A DNA stretch of 59,611 nucleotides, taken from Bacteroidota bacterium (GTDB taxonomy: Bacteria; Bacteroidota; Bacteroidia; B-17B0; Aurantibacillaceae). This document shows, one piece after another, positions 23,575 through 33,530 of this stretch. A program made the translations under genes and the position numbers. The first letter of the stretch is position 1, and every line of letters begins with the position of its first letter. The notes beneath the pieces were generated by a model. That model made no database searches, had not been told where the DNA came from, and saw nothing but the letters and a program-made list of their open reading frames with translations. The stretch is from the NCBI GenBank assembly GCA_029237825.1, contig JAQZBQ010000003.1, forward strand, positions 230,001 to 289,611. Direction: 5' to 3'.

Positions 23575-24324
23575 CTATTTTTTACGGTTATAGATTTTGC
23601 TTTTTACCAGTCCTAGTTTGTTAAAGAAATGCGTGAATGATACACCCAACACACCTAACCCATATTTTGCACTCCGCCTGAAATTAATGGAACTGGCTTC
23701 AGGGAAGTATTTGGTAGGGCAAGTAATTTCAGCAATTTGAAAACCCGCGTAAAAAATCTGGGAAATCATTTGATTATCAAACACAAAATCATCTGAGTTT
23801 TCATGGTAACTGATGGTTTCCAGAATTTCGCGATTAAATGCCCTGTAACCAGTATGATATTCGCTTAATTTCTGATTAATTAAAATGTTTTGCGTTAAAG
23901 TAAGACAGCGGTTAAAAATATACTTATACATTGGCATCCCACCCTTAAGTGCTCCTTTTCCTAAAATCCGGGAGCCAAATACAGATGGATACAAATCATT
24001 GGCAATGATGTAACTCATACTGTGAATGAGTTTAGGGGTATACTGGTAATCGGGGTGAAGCATGATCACAATGTCGGCACCAATTTTTAAAGCCGTGTCG
24101 TAACAGGTTTTTTGATTTCCGCCATACCCTTTATTTTGTTCGTGGCGAATCACGTGTTTAATACCTAATTGACGACCAAGTTCCGCAGTGTTGTCTTTAC
24201 TGTGATCATCAACCAGCACCACATCGTCAACAATATCGAAAGGGATTTCGTCGTATGTGCGTTTTAAAGTTAATGCCGCGTTGTAGGCAGGCAGCACTAC
24301 CACTATTTTTTTCCCATTAATCAT
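23575..24324 (-). CDS. Family 2 glycosyltransferase
   Basis: 249 residues. GT-A fold: VVVLPAYNAALTLKRTYDEI, LVDDHSKDNTAELG (nucleotide-sugar site), NKGYGGNQKTCYDTAL, and ADIVIMLHPDYQYTPKL in place of the usual DxD. This is the form of dolichyl-phosphate mannose synthase-like and undecaprenyl-phosphate glycosyltransferases. The C-terminal EITCPTKYFPEASSINFRRS segment is common in that group. No membrane segments are evident, so it is cytosolic or peripheral. It is convergent with the HAD gene. Confidence 0.88.
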   Translation of the reverse strand: MINGKKIVVVLPAYNAALTLKRTYDEIPFDIVDDVVLVDDHSKDNTAELGRQLGIKHVIRHEQNKGYGGNQKTCYDTALKIGADIVIMLHPDYQYTPKLIHSMSYIIANDLYPSVFGSRILGKGALKGGMPMYKYIFNRCLTLTQNILINQKLSEYHTGYRAFNREILETISYHENSDDFVFDNQMISQIFYAGFQIAEITCPTKYFPEASSINFRRSAKYGLGVLGVSFTHFFNKLGLVKSKIYNRKK

Positions 24325-24399
24325 ATGTCACAAAAATAACAAAGTTTACATAAAATGTACGGTGCCCCTTAAAAAATATATTTAAATTAGACCACCAAA

Positions 24400-25845
24400 T
24401 TGAAGCCAAAAGTATTACATAGCTATTTACTGAAAGCGTACCTCCCTCCTTTTTTCATGACACTTTTTATTGGAGTGTTTGTGTTTTTTTTAATTCATGT
24501 TTTTACCTATATGGATGACATAATTGGTAAGGGTATGGGGGCATGGATCCTGGTTCAGTTTTTCTTTTATTCATTTCTTACGTTTATTCCTGTTGCTATG
24601 CCTTTGGCGGTTTTGCTCAGTTCCATCATGACCTTTGGGAACCTGGCAGAGAATTACGAACTCGCTGCAATGAAGTCATCGGGTTTGTCGCTTTTCAGGA
24701 TCATGCGGCCTGTGTTTGTGTTCATCCTGTTTTTAGCCGGTTTTACTTTTGTGTTCAATAATTTCGTACTTCCGAGAATCACTTTAAAATCGGCGCGGAT
24801 GCTGTGGGATATTCGCCAGGCAAAACCCACCTTAAGCATTAAAGAAGGGGTTTATTACGGCCAGCTCGAAGGTTATAGCATCAAAGTTGGAAAGAAAAGT
24901 AAAAACGGGCAAACCCTTTATAATTTAAATATTTATGATCATTCTGAGGGTAAAGGAAATAACATCCAATTGTACGCCGATAGCGGGACCATGAAGACCT
25001 CTGCCGATACCAATTACCTTCAGATTAAGCTCAATAACGGCACCCGTTATGAAGATATTATGGAGGAAGAGGAACACCGCCGGACCAGACCTTTAATGCA
25101 GTTGATGTACGACGAGCTGAATGTAAACGTGGACATGAGCAGTTTTAAGATGCGCCAAACCGAAGAAGCCTTGTTCAAAGAACACCATGAAATGATGAAC
25201 GTTTGGCAAATTGCGAAAGAACTCGATACGATAAATCTTGCCATTGATAAAAAATATACCAACCTACACAATCAATTTACGAATTACTTTCTTCCGCGTA
25301 CTCTAAAAAGCTCCTCATCTGGTAAGGCCCACATTCCTTTAAAACAGTTTTATAGGGGGCTAAGTAAAGAAGAGTTTAAAAACTGTATTGAAAATGCGCA
25401 AAACCTCGTAAGAAGCTCAAGTGGGTACATTGAATCAATTGATGGCGAAATATTCAGTAAAACCATTACTAAGCTAGATTTTTCTATTGGCTGGCATAAA
25501 AAAATCAATATTTCATTTGCTTGTGTCGTATTGTTTTTTGTTGGTGCATCGCTGGGAGCTATCATTCGTAAAGGAGGCATGGGTTTGCCGGTGGTTGTGG
25601 CCGTAATGTTTTTTCTGCTATACTATGTAGTATCCATTATTTTTGAAGACCTGGTGATTCAGGAAGTTTACACAGTAGCTTTTGGTACCTGGTTCCCGCT
25701 GATGTTGTTTCTTCCGCTGGGCATATTTTTAACCTTCAAAGCGGCGAAAGATTCGGCCTTATTTGATATGTCATCTTATGTAGATCCTATCAAAAAATTA
25801 TTCAACCGCAAAAAAAGTCATGCGAATCCTTCAGCTCTGCAATAA
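24400..25845 (+). CDS. LptF/LptG-family lipopolysaccharide export permease
   Basis: 481 residues from a TTG start; no ATG is better placed, and MKPKVLHSYLLKAYLPPFFMTL is the usual N-terminus. Three membrane helices (about 13-35, 50-75, 100-120), a large periplasmic beta-jellyroll (IKEGVYYGQLEGYSIKVGKKS...), then three more helices at the end. The periplasmic domain has an insertion of about 100 residues rich in Lys and Asn compared with E. coli LptF/G, common in Bacteroidota. Its partner subunits LptB/C are not in the window. The last 26 bases overlap the GT4 gene. Confidence 0.88.
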   Translation: MKPKVLHSYLLKAYLPPFFMTLFIGVFVFFLIHVFTYMDDIIGKGMGAWILVQFFFYSFLTFIPVAMPLAVLLSSIMTFGNLAENYELAAMKSSGLSLFRIMRPVFVFILFLAGFTFVFNNFVLPRITLKSARMLWDIRQAKPTLSIKEGVYYGQLEGYSIKVGKKSKNGQTLYNLNIYDHSEGKGNNIQLYADSGTMKTSADTNYLQIKLNNGTRYEDIMEEEEHRRTRPLMQLMYDELNVNVDMSSFKMRQTEEALFKEHHEMMNVWQIAKELDTINLAIDKKYTNLHNQFTNYFLPRTLKSSSSGKAHIPLKQFYRGLSKEEFKNCIENAQNLVRSSSGYIESIDGEIFSKTITKLDFSIGWHKKINISFACVVLFFVGASLGAIIRKGGMGLPVVVAVMFFLLYYVVSIIFEDLVIQEVYTVAFGTWFPLMLFLPLGIFLTFKAAKDSALFDMSSYVDPIKKLFNRKKSHANPSALQ

Positions 25846-27019
25846 AGCTCCCTACCCTGCCAATGATGGCAGTTCCATTGCAATTTGTACACTAGCCGAA
25901 GGTTTAGCGGATAATGGTGCGGAACTGCATTTATTGTGCATTAATACAAAAAAACATTTTAAGCCTGATGATAGTATACCAAAAGATTTCGTTGGAAAAA
26001 CACATTACGAATCTGTTTTTCAAAATACCGACATTAGTTTTTCAGGTGCCTTTAAAAACCTTTTTTCTTCTGAATCGTATTTTGTAAGTCGCTTTTTTTT
26101 TAAAGCTTTTGAAGAAGTTCTTATCCGAAAACTTCAATTACAATCTTTTGATATTGTTCAGTTGGAGGGAGTGTTTATGGCATCATACATTCCGGTGATA
26201 AAAAAATATTCCCAGGCAAAAATTATTTTACGAAGCCATAATGTTGAACATCAGATTTGGGAACGCCACCTTAGTAACGAAAAAACAGGATTAAAAACGC
26301 GGTACCTTAAAGTACAAAACAGTCGACTTAAAGCTTTTGAATTAAAAGCCTTCAGAGACGTGGATGCTATTGTGACAATCACCAGTGAAGATGAGAAAAA
26401 CATTTCTACACTTTTTCCTGGAAAAAAAATTCATACCTGCTTAACCGGCATTAATTTAAACAGCTATCAGCAAGTTTTAAAACCTTTATATCCCAACACA
26501 CTATTTCATTTTGCTTCAATGGATTGGATGCCAAATGTGGAAGCGGTTGAATGGTTCATGGAACATGTTTGGAATAATGTGCTCAGGGTAAAACCGGATG
26601 TGCAGTTAGTTCTTGCAGGCCGCGGTATGCCTGAACACATTAAAAAAATGGCTTCAAGGAATGTCAAGGTTATCGATGATGTAAAAGATTCTGCGGAGTT
26701 TTACCGCACATATGACATCATGCTTGTTCCACTGTGGTCTGGTAGCGGACTACGAATAAAGCTTGTGGAGGGCCTGGCGTATGGAAAAGCTATTGTTACT
26801 ACCAGTATTGGCGCGGAAGGTATTCCTTATACGTTAAATGAAAATTTTATGGTTGCGGATTCTCCTGAAAAATTTGCACAAGCCGTTATATCACTTTTGA
26901 ATAACCCGGCGAATAAACAAAACTTTCAAAAAAAATCAAGGGAACTGGCAGAAAAATGTTTTAATTACAAGGCCATTGCAAAACACCTACTTAAATTTTA
27001 CGAAGGGCTGCTCCAATAA
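25820..27019 (+). CDS. Family 4 (GT-B) glycosyltransferase
   Basis: 399 residues; the start lies 26 bases inside the permease gene, giving MRILQLCNKAPYPANDGSSIA. The N-terminal acceptor domain has ILRSHNVEHQIWERH; the C-terminal nucleotide-sugar domain has FHFASMDWMPNVEAVEWF, LVLAGRGMPEHIKKMASRNVKVIDDV and the GSGLRIKLVEGLAYGKAIVTTSIGAEGI (EX7E-type) motif. It transfers a sugar in LPS or capsule-like polymer synthesis. Overlap with an LptF/G gene supports an envelope function. Sugar and acceptor are unknown. Confidence 0.9.
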   Translation: MRILQLCNKAPYPANDGSSIAICTLAEGLADNGAELHLLCINTKKHFKPDDSIPKDFVGKTHYESVFQNTDISFSGAFKNLFSSESYFVSRFFFKAFEEVLIRKLQLQSFDIVQLEGVFMASYIPVIKKYSQAKIILRSHNVEHQIWERHLSNEKTGLKTRYLKVQNSRLKAFELKAFRDVDAIVTITSEDEKNISTLFPGKKIHTCLTGINLNSYQQVLKPLYPNTLFHFASMDWMPNVEAVEWFMEHVWNNVLRVKPDVQLVLAGRGMPEHIKKMASRNVKVIDDVKDSAEFYRTYDIMLVPLWSGSGLRIKLVEGLAYGKAIVTTSIGAEGIPYTLNENFMVADSPEKFAQAVISLLNNPANKQNFQKKSRELAEKCFNYKAIAKHLLKFYEGLLQ

Positions 27020-27049
27020 AAAAATCCTCACGATTGCGCGAGGATTTTT
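27020..27049. terminator. Bidirectional intrinsic terminator
   Basis: AAAAATCCTC/GAGGATTTTT, ten perfect pairs with a ten-base loop, between the convergent GT4 and lipoprotein genes. Confidence 0.88.
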
Positions 27050-27070
27050 GTTTTAATGAATGCAAAAAAA

Positions 27071-27427
27071 TTATTTCAAGGTTACTGATTTTTCCACTGC
27101 TTTACCTTCTTCCAGTTTAATAATACCAACCCCAACGGAAGTCCCTGAAACCGCTTTGATATCCAGTATAGCCGGTAATTTGAACGTGTATGTGCTTGTT
27201 CCGCTTGCGTCTGAAACGCCTTCCGCTTTTAAGTCTGCTTCAACGGTTGATCCAGAAGCTGTTTTTACATTGGCATACAGCTTCACAGTTGCTCCTCCTA
27301 CCACATTTCCCAACTCATCTACTGTTTTCACAGTTAATTTGCAATCCGTTTTCTTTTGACAGGAACTGTTAAAAGTTAAAACAAGCATACCTAAGGCTAA
27401 AGTTGCAATAAATAATTGTAGTTTCAT
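27071..27427 (-). CDS. Small predicted lipoprotein with Ig-like domain
   Basis: 118 residues. Signal peptide with lipobox NSSC at about 20-23, then a single beta-sandwich unit: CKLTVKTVDELGNVVGGATVKLYA, a gap, GTSTYTFKLPAILDIKAVSG, ending GKAVEKSVTLK. This is the carboxypeptidase-regulatory/CNA-B type fold that often binds or decorates surface structures. No enzymatic residue is seen. Monocistronic. Confidence 0.75.
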   Translation of the reverse strand: MKLQLFIATLALGMLVLTFNSSCQKKTDCKLTVKTVDELGNVVGGATVKLYANVKTASGSTVEADLKAEGVSDASGTSTYTFKLPAILDIKAVSGTSVGVGIIKLEEGKAVEKSVTLK

Positions 27428-27479
27428 TTTATAATTAATGAGATTGGATTAATATTTGTACCCCAAATATAATAAAAAA

Positions 27480-28319
27480 ATGAATAAAATGTATTGGAAG
27501 TCTATAATAATGAGTTTACTCATGGTTCTAATGATTGAACGCGGTCATTCTCAAAGTTATGCTCCTGAAACCATCTTAATTACTACTACTCTGGGCAATA
27601 TCAAAGTAAAACTGTTCAATGAAACGCCCAAACACAGAGACAATTTCCTTAAACTTGTGAAAGAACATTTTTATGACAGTCTATTGTTTCACCGGGTAAT
27701 ACAGGATTTTATGATCCAGGGTGGCGATCCTGACAGCAAATACGCGGAACCCTCAAAGCTCTTGGGTGATGGTGATTTGAATTATACGATTCCTGCTGAA
27801 TTTGTACCTACCTTATTTCATAAAAAAGGAATGCTGTGCGCCGCGCGTAACGGTGATGATATTAATCCTGAAAAAGCCTCGTCGGCCTGCCAGTTTTATA
27901 TTGTTCAGGGAAAAGTTCGTACAGATGAAGATCTTCTTGCCTTTGAAAAACGCATTAACAAACCCATTATCACAAGATTAAAGGAAGAAACGCTCAATAA
28001 ATCTGAAAACAAAATCCTGAAAGAAAAAATTGACGCGTTTAAAAAGGACCAAAATAATGATAGTTTAATGGTGTACTTCAAAAAAGTAAATACCCTTATA
28101 GAGGAAGAATATGCGAAAACCCCGCATTTTACTTTTTCAGCAGAACACCGGCAAGTTTATAAAACCCTAGGCGGCACTCCCCATTTAGACACCCAATACA
28201 CCGTTTTTGGTGAAGTAATTGACGGATTGGACGTAGTTGATAAAATAGCAGCGGTAGGCAAAAACAAAGACGACCGGCCACTCATCGACATCCGTATATG
28301 GGTTAAAATTGTGGAGTAA
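27480..28319 (+). CDS. Secreted cyclophilin-type peptidyl-prolyl isomerase
   Basis: 279 residues from ATG at 27480 (an in-frame TTG-type start eight codons upstream is unlikely). A Sec signal peptide ends near GHS-QSY. The cyclophilin fold follows: TTLGNIKVKLFNETPKHRDNFLKL, FYDSLLFHRVIQDFMIQGGDPDSKY with the catalytic Arg, ACQFYIVQGK, and YTVFGEVIDGLDVVDKIAAVG. About 75 residues are inserted between the QFYIV and HTVFG-equivalent segments (helical, Lys/Glu-rich), a feature common in Bacteroidota periplasmic cyclophilins. It catalyses prolyl cis-trans isomerisation during envelope protein folding. Confidence 0.92.
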   Translation: MNKMYWKSIIMSLLMVLMIERGHSQSYAPETILITTTLGNIKVKLFNETPKHRDNFLKLVKEHFYDSLLFHRVIQDFMIQGGDPDSKYAEPSKLLGDGDLNYTIPAEFVPTLFHKKGMLCAARNGDDINPEKASSACQFYIVQGKVRTDEDLLAFEKRINKPIITRLKEETLNKSENKILKEKIDAFKKDQNNDSLMVYFKKVNTLIEEEYAKTPHFTFSAEHRQVYKTLGGTPHLDTQYTVFGEVIDGLDVVDKIAAVGKNKDDRPLIDIRIWVKIVE

Positions 28320-28359
28320 GCTTGTAATTAATTTTTAATCGAATAAAAAGGTTGAAGTT

Positions 28360-29607
28360 CTACTGTTTCACTCCATTCAGAAATACACTCTCGATTAAAT
28401 TACTTCCGAAACTATAAGGGATAAAACCGTAAGAACTGATTGGTTTAGTGATGAAAAAATTCGCCCTTTTTCCAACTGTTATACTACCAACCTCAGCTGA
28501 TAATTGCATTGCATAAGCGGAATTCAGCGTACAGGCATTAATCACTTCTTCAGGAGTAAGTTTATATTGCACGCAACCTAAACTCATCATAAAATTCATG
28601 TTTCCGCTTGGCGAACTTCCAGGATTATAATCACTGGCGAACGCTATCGGCAAACCGGCATCAATCATTTTGCGGGCTGGTGGTAAAGGCAAACTTAAAA
28701 AGAATGCTGCGCCAGGCAATATGGTAGGCATTGTATCTGAATTTTTTAATAAAGTAACATCGTCATCATTGCAAAACTCCAAATGATCCACACTAATGGC
28801 GCCACATTCCACACCCGCTTTAATCCCACCAAAATGGCTGAGCTGTTCGGCATGAACTTTTGGAATTAAACCATGAACTTTACCAGCTTCTAGAATTTCT
28901 TTGGTTTCATCGTACGTAAAGTAATTTTGTTCACAGAACACATCAATGTAATCCGCCAATTTTTCGCTGGCAATTCTGGGTAACATCTCATTAATAATTA
29001 AATCGATGTATCCCCGCTTATTGTTTTTAAATGCCGCCGGAAGCGCATGTGCACCTAAGAACGTTGCCTTTACCGGTATCAAATTTAACTCTTTAATACG
29101 TTTTATCACTCGGAGCATTTTCAATTCACTCTCAACACTTAACCCGTAGCCGCTTTTTATTTCTATGCTCCCAGTACCTTGCCCAATTACCTCATAAAGC
29201 CTTACAATAGATTGCTCAAACAATTCATCTTCACTACTTTCTGACAGTTTCATTGCCGAATTTAATATTCCTCCGCCGCGCGCAAAAATAGCTTCATAAC
29301 TCAAGCCATTGATGCGGTCAACAAACTCGCCTTCCCTGTTTCCGGCATACACAATGTGTGTATGACTATCGGCGTAACAAGGCAACAGGAGTTTACCTTC
29401 TGCGTCGATGATCTGCAATCCCTTCCAGTCTTCAATCCCGGGAAAATCTTCCATCTTTCCAAAATCTGCAATCAAACCGTTATCAACCGCTAACCAGGCA
29501 TTTTCAAGGCATGGTAATTCCTTCATTTCTGACCCACTCACTTTCAAAACTGAAGGTTCACGAACCTGTACAAGGGATTTTATATTTTTAATTAAGAGTC
29601 TTGACAT
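28360..29607 (-). CDS. hutI: Imidazolonepropionase
   Basis: 415 residues, standard length. Amidohydrolase fold: metal-binding ADSHTHIVYAGNREGEF, SGYGLSVESELKMLRVI, AHALPAAFKN, HAEQLSHFGG, DHLEFCNDDD, and ASDYNPGSSPSGNMNFMMSLG. It opens imidazolone propionate to N-formimino-L-glutamate in histidine degradation. No other hut gene is nearby, so the pathway genes are dispersed in this genome. Its start region faces aroC, with 126 bases between the two ATGs. Confidence 0.95.
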   Translation of the reverse strand: MSRLLIKNIKSLVQVREPSVLKVSGSEMKELPCLENAWLAVDNGLIADFGKMEDFPGIEDWKGLQIIDAEGKLLLPCYADSHTHIVYAGNREGEFVDRINGLSYEAIFARGGGILNSAMKLSESSEDELFEQSIVRLYEVIGQGTGSIEIKSGYGLSVESELKMLRVIKRIKELNLIPVKATFLGAHALPAAFKNNKRGYIDLIINEMLPRIASEKLADYIDVFCEQNYFTYDETKEILEAGKVHGLIPKVHAEQLSHFGGIKAGVECGAISVDHLEFCNDDDVTLLKNSDTMPTILPGAAFFLSLPLPPARKMIDAGLPIAFASDYNPGSSPSGNMNFMMSLGCVQYKLTPEEVINACTLNSAYAMQLSAEVGSITVGKRANFFITKPISSYGFIPYSFGSNLIESVFLNGVKQ

Positions 29608-29733
29608 ATCAGTTTATTCTTGGAACTTACCAAGTTATTTATTTTAGCCAAATCTAATACATCTTTTTGGAAACATTTAACACACGTGCGCGATAAAGCC
29701 ATTCTCGGATAATTTTTACTATTTTTGAGACTT

Positions 29734-30834
29734 ATGGCTGGCAATACATTTGGCTCATTATTTCGGTTAACTACATTTGGCGAAAGCCACGGTATTGCCA
29801 TCGGCGGTATATTGGATGGGTGTCCTGCCGGATTACAAATCGATATGGAATTCATCCAGAATGAACTCAATCGACGTAAACCCGGCCAATCTCATATTAC
29901 TACACAGAGAAAAGAAGAAGATAAGGTTCGTTTTCTATCCGGTATATTTGAAGGGAAGTCAACCGGCCAGCCAATAGCTTTTTCAATTGAAAACACCGAT
30001 CAAAGAGACAAAGATTATACTCATTTAAAAGACTCGTTTCGTCCTTCCCATGCCGACTATACCTATCAGGTAAAATATGGCATCCGGGATTACAGGGGCG
30101 GAGGCCGTTCGTCGGCAAGAGAAACAGCCTGCCGTGTTGTTGCAGGAGCCATCGCCAAATTATTTCTTTCTCATCATAAAATTTCTATAAAGGCTTATGT
30201 GAGCCAGGTGGGGCCAGTTAAATTGGAAAAACATTATAGGGATTTAGACCTTACAAAAACAGAGGAATCAATCGTTCGGTGTCCTGATGCAACCATCGCC
30301 TATAAAATGGTGAGTTTAATTGAAGATATCCGCAAGGATGGTGATACCATCGGTGGAATTATTAGTTGCGTTGTGATTGGCACTCCTGTGGGTTTAGGTG
30401 AACCGGTTTTTGATAAATTACATGCAGAACTTGGAAAAGCTATGCTTAGTATTAATGCGGTAAAAGGATTTGAATATGGAGAAGGGTTTAACTGTATAAA
30501 CTTTAAGGGTTCAGAAATGAATGATGCATTTATACATGATGTTAGAACTGAGGCTAACCCTCGTGCGATCAGAACCTCAACTAATCATAGTGGTGGAATT
30601 CAAGGAGGAATAAGCAATGGTGAAGACATCTATTTCAATGTAGCTTTTAAACCCGTAGCAACCCTGATGCAGGACCAGCAAAGTGTAGATGGCTCGGGAC
30701 AAGAAACCACAATAAAAGGAAAAGGTCGCCATGATCCATGCGTATTACCCCGCGCTGTACCAATCGTAGAAAGTATGGCGGCATTAGTACTTGCCGACTT
30801 TATTTTAAGAAACAAATGTTCCAAATTAATATAA
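29734..30834 (+). CDS. aroC: Chorismate synthase
   Basis: 366 residues from ATG at 29734 ([20 protein letters not shown]); a TTG three codons earlier is not needed. Family signatures are all present: [57 protein letters not shown] with flavin-site residues, and [24 protein letters not shown]. It converts EPSP to chorismate using reduced FMN, the last common step to aromatic amino acids. Confidence 0.97.
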   Translation: MAGNTFGSLFRLTTFGESHGIAIGGILDGCPAGLQIDMEFIQNELNRRKPGQSHITTQRKEEDKVRFLSGIFEGKSTGQPIAFSIENTDQRDKDYTHLKDSFRPSHADYTYQVKYGIRDYRGGGRSSARETACRVVAGAIAKLFLSHHKISIKAYVSQVGPVKLEKHYRDLDLTKTEESIVRCPDATIAYKMVSLIEDIRKDGDTIGGIISCVVIGTPVGLGEPVFDKLHAELGKAMLSINAVKGFEYGEGFNCINFKGSEMNDAFIHDVRTEANPRAIRTSTNHSGGIQGGISNGEDIYFNVAFKPVATLMQDQQSVDGSGQETTIKGKGRHDPCVLPRAVPIVESMAALVLADFILRNKCSKLI

Positions 30835-30870
30835 CTTACCGCATTTCCATTCAAAATCTTCAAACACATT

Positions 30871-32229
30871 ATGTTCAGTAAAAAAAACAGACTTATAGCC
30901 ATCATTATTTTCTCCATGGTGTTCGGCATTCTATTAGGATTTTCCATTAATAAATCCCTTACCAGTAATAACCCGAAAATAGAACAGGCATATATTAAAA
31001 AAATTACCCAAGGCAATCCTGAAATTGAGAAACAGGTTTCAGAAGAAATGGCAAAGATTGAAATAGATAATCTAAAAGAAGCAAAGAAAACTGTAGCTGG
31101 ACATTATTCCATATTAAGTGATATTTTCTTAAGGATGATAAAGATGATCATCGCTCCCTTGGTATTGGCAGTTTTAGTGATGGGTGTGGCAAAGGTGGGA
31201 GATTTTAGTTCCGTGGGACGAATTGGTGGGAAAACAATTGTGTATTTTACTTTTGCAACACTGCTTGCACTTAGTTTAGGATTAATCATCGTCAATATAT
31301 TTGAGCCAGGAAAAGTAATGGCTCTTGAACTCCCTCCCGCATCCACAGAAGCTATTGTGAAATCCGGCGGCCAGAATGCGAAAAATTTCATAGCGCATGT
31401 TGTACCCGACAGCATCATCAGGGTAATGGCTGAAAACGAGATTTTACCGATTGTCGTCTTTGCTTTATTTTTTGGAATAGCAGCTTCCAGCATCGGAGAT
31501 CAGGGAAAACCTATGATAAAGGCAATGGATAGCCTATCCCATATCATGTTTAAGGTAACAAACTTTGTAATGAACTTTGCACCAATTGGTGTTTTTGGGG
31601 CAATTACAGCTGTGGTCATTCAGCAAGGGCTGGATGTTTTAAGCGGTTACGCCTACCTTATCGGTTGCTTTTTTGGTGGCCTTTTGTTTTTCATATTTGG
31701 AGTTTTGTTATTTATTTGTCTGGTTCTCCGCATTAAATTTTTCTCTCTTTTATCCTATGTTAAGGAACCGATATTACTTGCTTTCAGCACAGCAAGTTCA
31801 GAAAGCGCCATGCCTAAAACTATTGAACAGCTGGAGAAATTTGGCATCAGTAACCGGATCGTTTCTTTTGTATTGCCTTTGGGTTATTCATTTAACCTCG
31901 ACGGATCAATTATGTATATGACGTTTGCAACAGTGTTTATTGCTCAGGCTTATGGAATTAATATGAGTACCGGCGACCAGGTACAGATGATGCTGATACT
32001 TCTAATCACGAGCAAAGGAATGGCAGGTGTTCCGAGAGCCTCGCTGGTAGTAATTGCTGGTATGCTCAGCATGTTCAACATTCCGGGTGAAGGATTGCTT
32101 TTATTGTTGGCTGTTGATCAGATACTGGATATGGGAAGGTCGGCTACAAATGTTATTGGAAATGCTGTGGCAAGTGCGGTGGTAGCAAAATGGGAAGGAG
32201 AAAAACTTACTCCCCGGTCTCAGATTTAA
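30871..32229 (+). CDS. Dicarboxylate/amino acid:cation symporter (DAACS family)
   Basis: 452 residues. About eight membrane helices plus two re-entrant hairpins: the Ser-rich hairpin is AFSTASSESAMPKTIEQLEKFG, and the TM7/TM8 region has SFVLPLGYSFNLDGSIMYM and DQILDMGRSATNVIGNAVAS with the Asp/Arg/Asn residues that bind substrate and cation. It takes up glutamate/aspartate or C4-dicarboxylates with Na+ or H+. A polar segment of about 50 residues after the first helix (KIEQAYIKKITQGNPEIEKQ) is longer than in GltP. Next gene 10 bases downstream, so a probable operon. Confidence 0.93.
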   Translation: MFSKKNRLIAIIIFSMVFGILLGFSINKSLTSNNPKIEQAYIKKITQGNPEIEKQVSEEMAKIEIDNLKEAKKTVAGHYSILSDIFLRMIKMIIAPLVLAVLVMGVAKVGDFSSVGRIGGKTIVYFTFATLLALSLGLIIVNIFEPGKVMALELPPASTEAIVKSGGQNAKNFIAHVVPDSIIRVMAENEILPIVVFALFFGIAASSIGDQGKPMIKAMDSLSHIMFKVTNFVMNFAPIGVFGAITAVVIQQGLDVLSGYAYLIGCFFGGLLFFIFGVLLFICLVLRIKFFSLLSYVKEPILLAFSTASSESAMPKTIEQLEKFGISNRIVSFVLPLGYSFNLDGSIMYMTFATVFIAQAYGINMSTGDQVQMMLILLITSKGMAGVPRASLVVIAGMLSMFNIPGEGLLLLLAVDQILDMGRSATNVIGNAVASAVVAKWEGEKLTPRSQI

Positions 32230-32239
32230 TTTTTTTGAA

Positions 32240-32863
32240 ATGCTTTTTTATTGGTTAAACCTCATCGGGATTTTCTTCTTTACCATTTCCGGCTCCCTGG
32301 CGGCTCGCGATAAGAAACATTACCATGATTATTTCGGAGTCTTTTTTACGGGCTTTTTAACGGCAATAGGCGGCGGAACATTACGAGATATGATGCTGGG
32401 TGCATTTCCGATTTCCTGGCTCAGCGACCGTAACATTTTATTATCGATCTTATTTGCCTTTGCATTTACTCTGCTTTTTAAAACCTATATTGTCAAGCTG
32501 CGAAGAACACTTTTTCTATTCGATACGGTTGGCGTTGGCATTTACACCATCATTGGTGTTCAAAAGAGCCTCGAACATGGCGTAAATCCGTTTGCAGCTG
32601 TTATACTAGGTTTGATAACTGCAGTTTTTGGTGGTGTTATCAGAGACACTCTTATTAATGAAATTCCGCTTATCTTTGCCAGAGAAATTTATGCTACTGC
32701 ATGCATTGCCGGCGCCGTCTTATTTACCACACTTCTTTATGCTCAGGTAGATACAAACGTGGCTGCAACCATAAGTATGAGTACAATCATAACAATAAGA
32801 ATTCTGGCAGTAAAATATAAACTGGCCCTGCCAAAATTTGATACAGGAACCAGTGATAATTGA
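32240..32863 (+). CDS. TRIC-like / YadS-family (UPF0126) membrane protein
   Basis: 207 residues with six to seven membrane helices in two repeats, each carrying the family glycine motif: FLTAIGGGTLRDMMLGAFP and LITAVFGGVIRDTLINEIPL. Bacterial members resemble trimeric intracellular cation channels; the physiological substrate is unclear. Its stop overlaps the upstream region of rimM by a few bases, so the two are likely co-transcribed. Confidence 0.88.
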   Translation: MLFYWLNLIGIFFFTISGSLAARDKKHYHDYFGVFFTGFLTAIGGGTLRDMMLGAFPISWLSDRNILLSILFAFAFTLLFKTYIVKLRRTLFLFDTVGVGIYTIIGVQKSLEHGVNPFAAVILGLITAVFGGVIRDTLINEIPLIFAREIYATACIAGAVLFTTLLYAQVDTNVAATISMSTIITIRILAVKYKLALPKFDTGTSDN

Positions 32864-32865
32864 AA

Positions 32866-33378
32866 ATGAAGACTGAGGAAATTGGATACATTAGTAAAAC
32901 CCATGGGCTGAAAGGACATGTTATTTTACGATTAAATGATTTAATTAATATTGACGAAGAAAACATCAAGTCTGTATTTCTGGAGCTTAATGGATCTCAG
33001 GTTCCTTATTTTATTGAAGAATGCCGGCCAAATAACACTGGATACATCCTTAAACTGGAAACAATTGACTCTGTGGACACCTCTAAAAAGCTCATAGGCA
33101 AAAAAGCATTTGCGATGAGCGAATTTCTATTGGAAAACACTGAATCCCTCAGTGAGTTTATCGGTTATACAATACTGGATTCAAAACTTGGCGACATAGG
33201 CATCATAACGGATGTGGATGAAAAAACAAATAATCCCGTGGTAAAAGTAATCCACTACACAGGCGTTGAAATCATCCTTCCTTTTAATGAAGATTTCATT
33301 ATTGAAATTGATGATGATGAAAAAACGATCCAGTTTGAATCACCGGACGGATTAGTAGAAATGTATTTGAACTCCTAG
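32866..33378 (+). CDS. rimM: 16S rRNA-processing protein RimM
   Basis: 170 residues from ATG at 32866 (MKTEEIGYISKTHGLKGHV); a TTG two codons earlier overlaps the previous stop. N-terminal RimM barrel (GYISKTHGLKGHVILR), then the PRC-barrel with EFIGYTILDSKLGDIGIITDV, NPVVKVIHYTGVEIILPF and DGLVEMY near the end. It binds S19 and helps 30S maturation. It is not next to rpsP or trmD as in many bacteria. Confidence 0.93.
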   Translation: MKTEEIGYISKTHGLKGHVILRLNDLINIDEENIKSVFLELNGSQVPYFIEECRPNNTGYILKLETIDSVDTSKKLIGKKAFAMSEFLLENTESLSEFIGYTILDSKLGDIGIITDVDEKTNNPVVKVIHYTGVEIILPFNEDFIIEIDDDEKTIQFESPDGLVEMYLNS

Positions 33379-33530
33379 TCTCCAAATTTTCCATTTCGTT
33401 TATCGCTTGGTGACTTAAGTCCAATGCGAGGAAATCTTTATAACTATTTAAAATTTAAATTGTTAAATCCTCGATTTAGCAGAGTCGAATGATTTAATTA
33501 TCTAATTTTACTATAACAATCTATTTTTTT

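Noticed and set aside
27060-27359. 99-residue plus-strand open frame
   Set aside because: It is the antisense shadow of the lipoprotein at 27071-27427, which has a proper signal peptide and lipobox.
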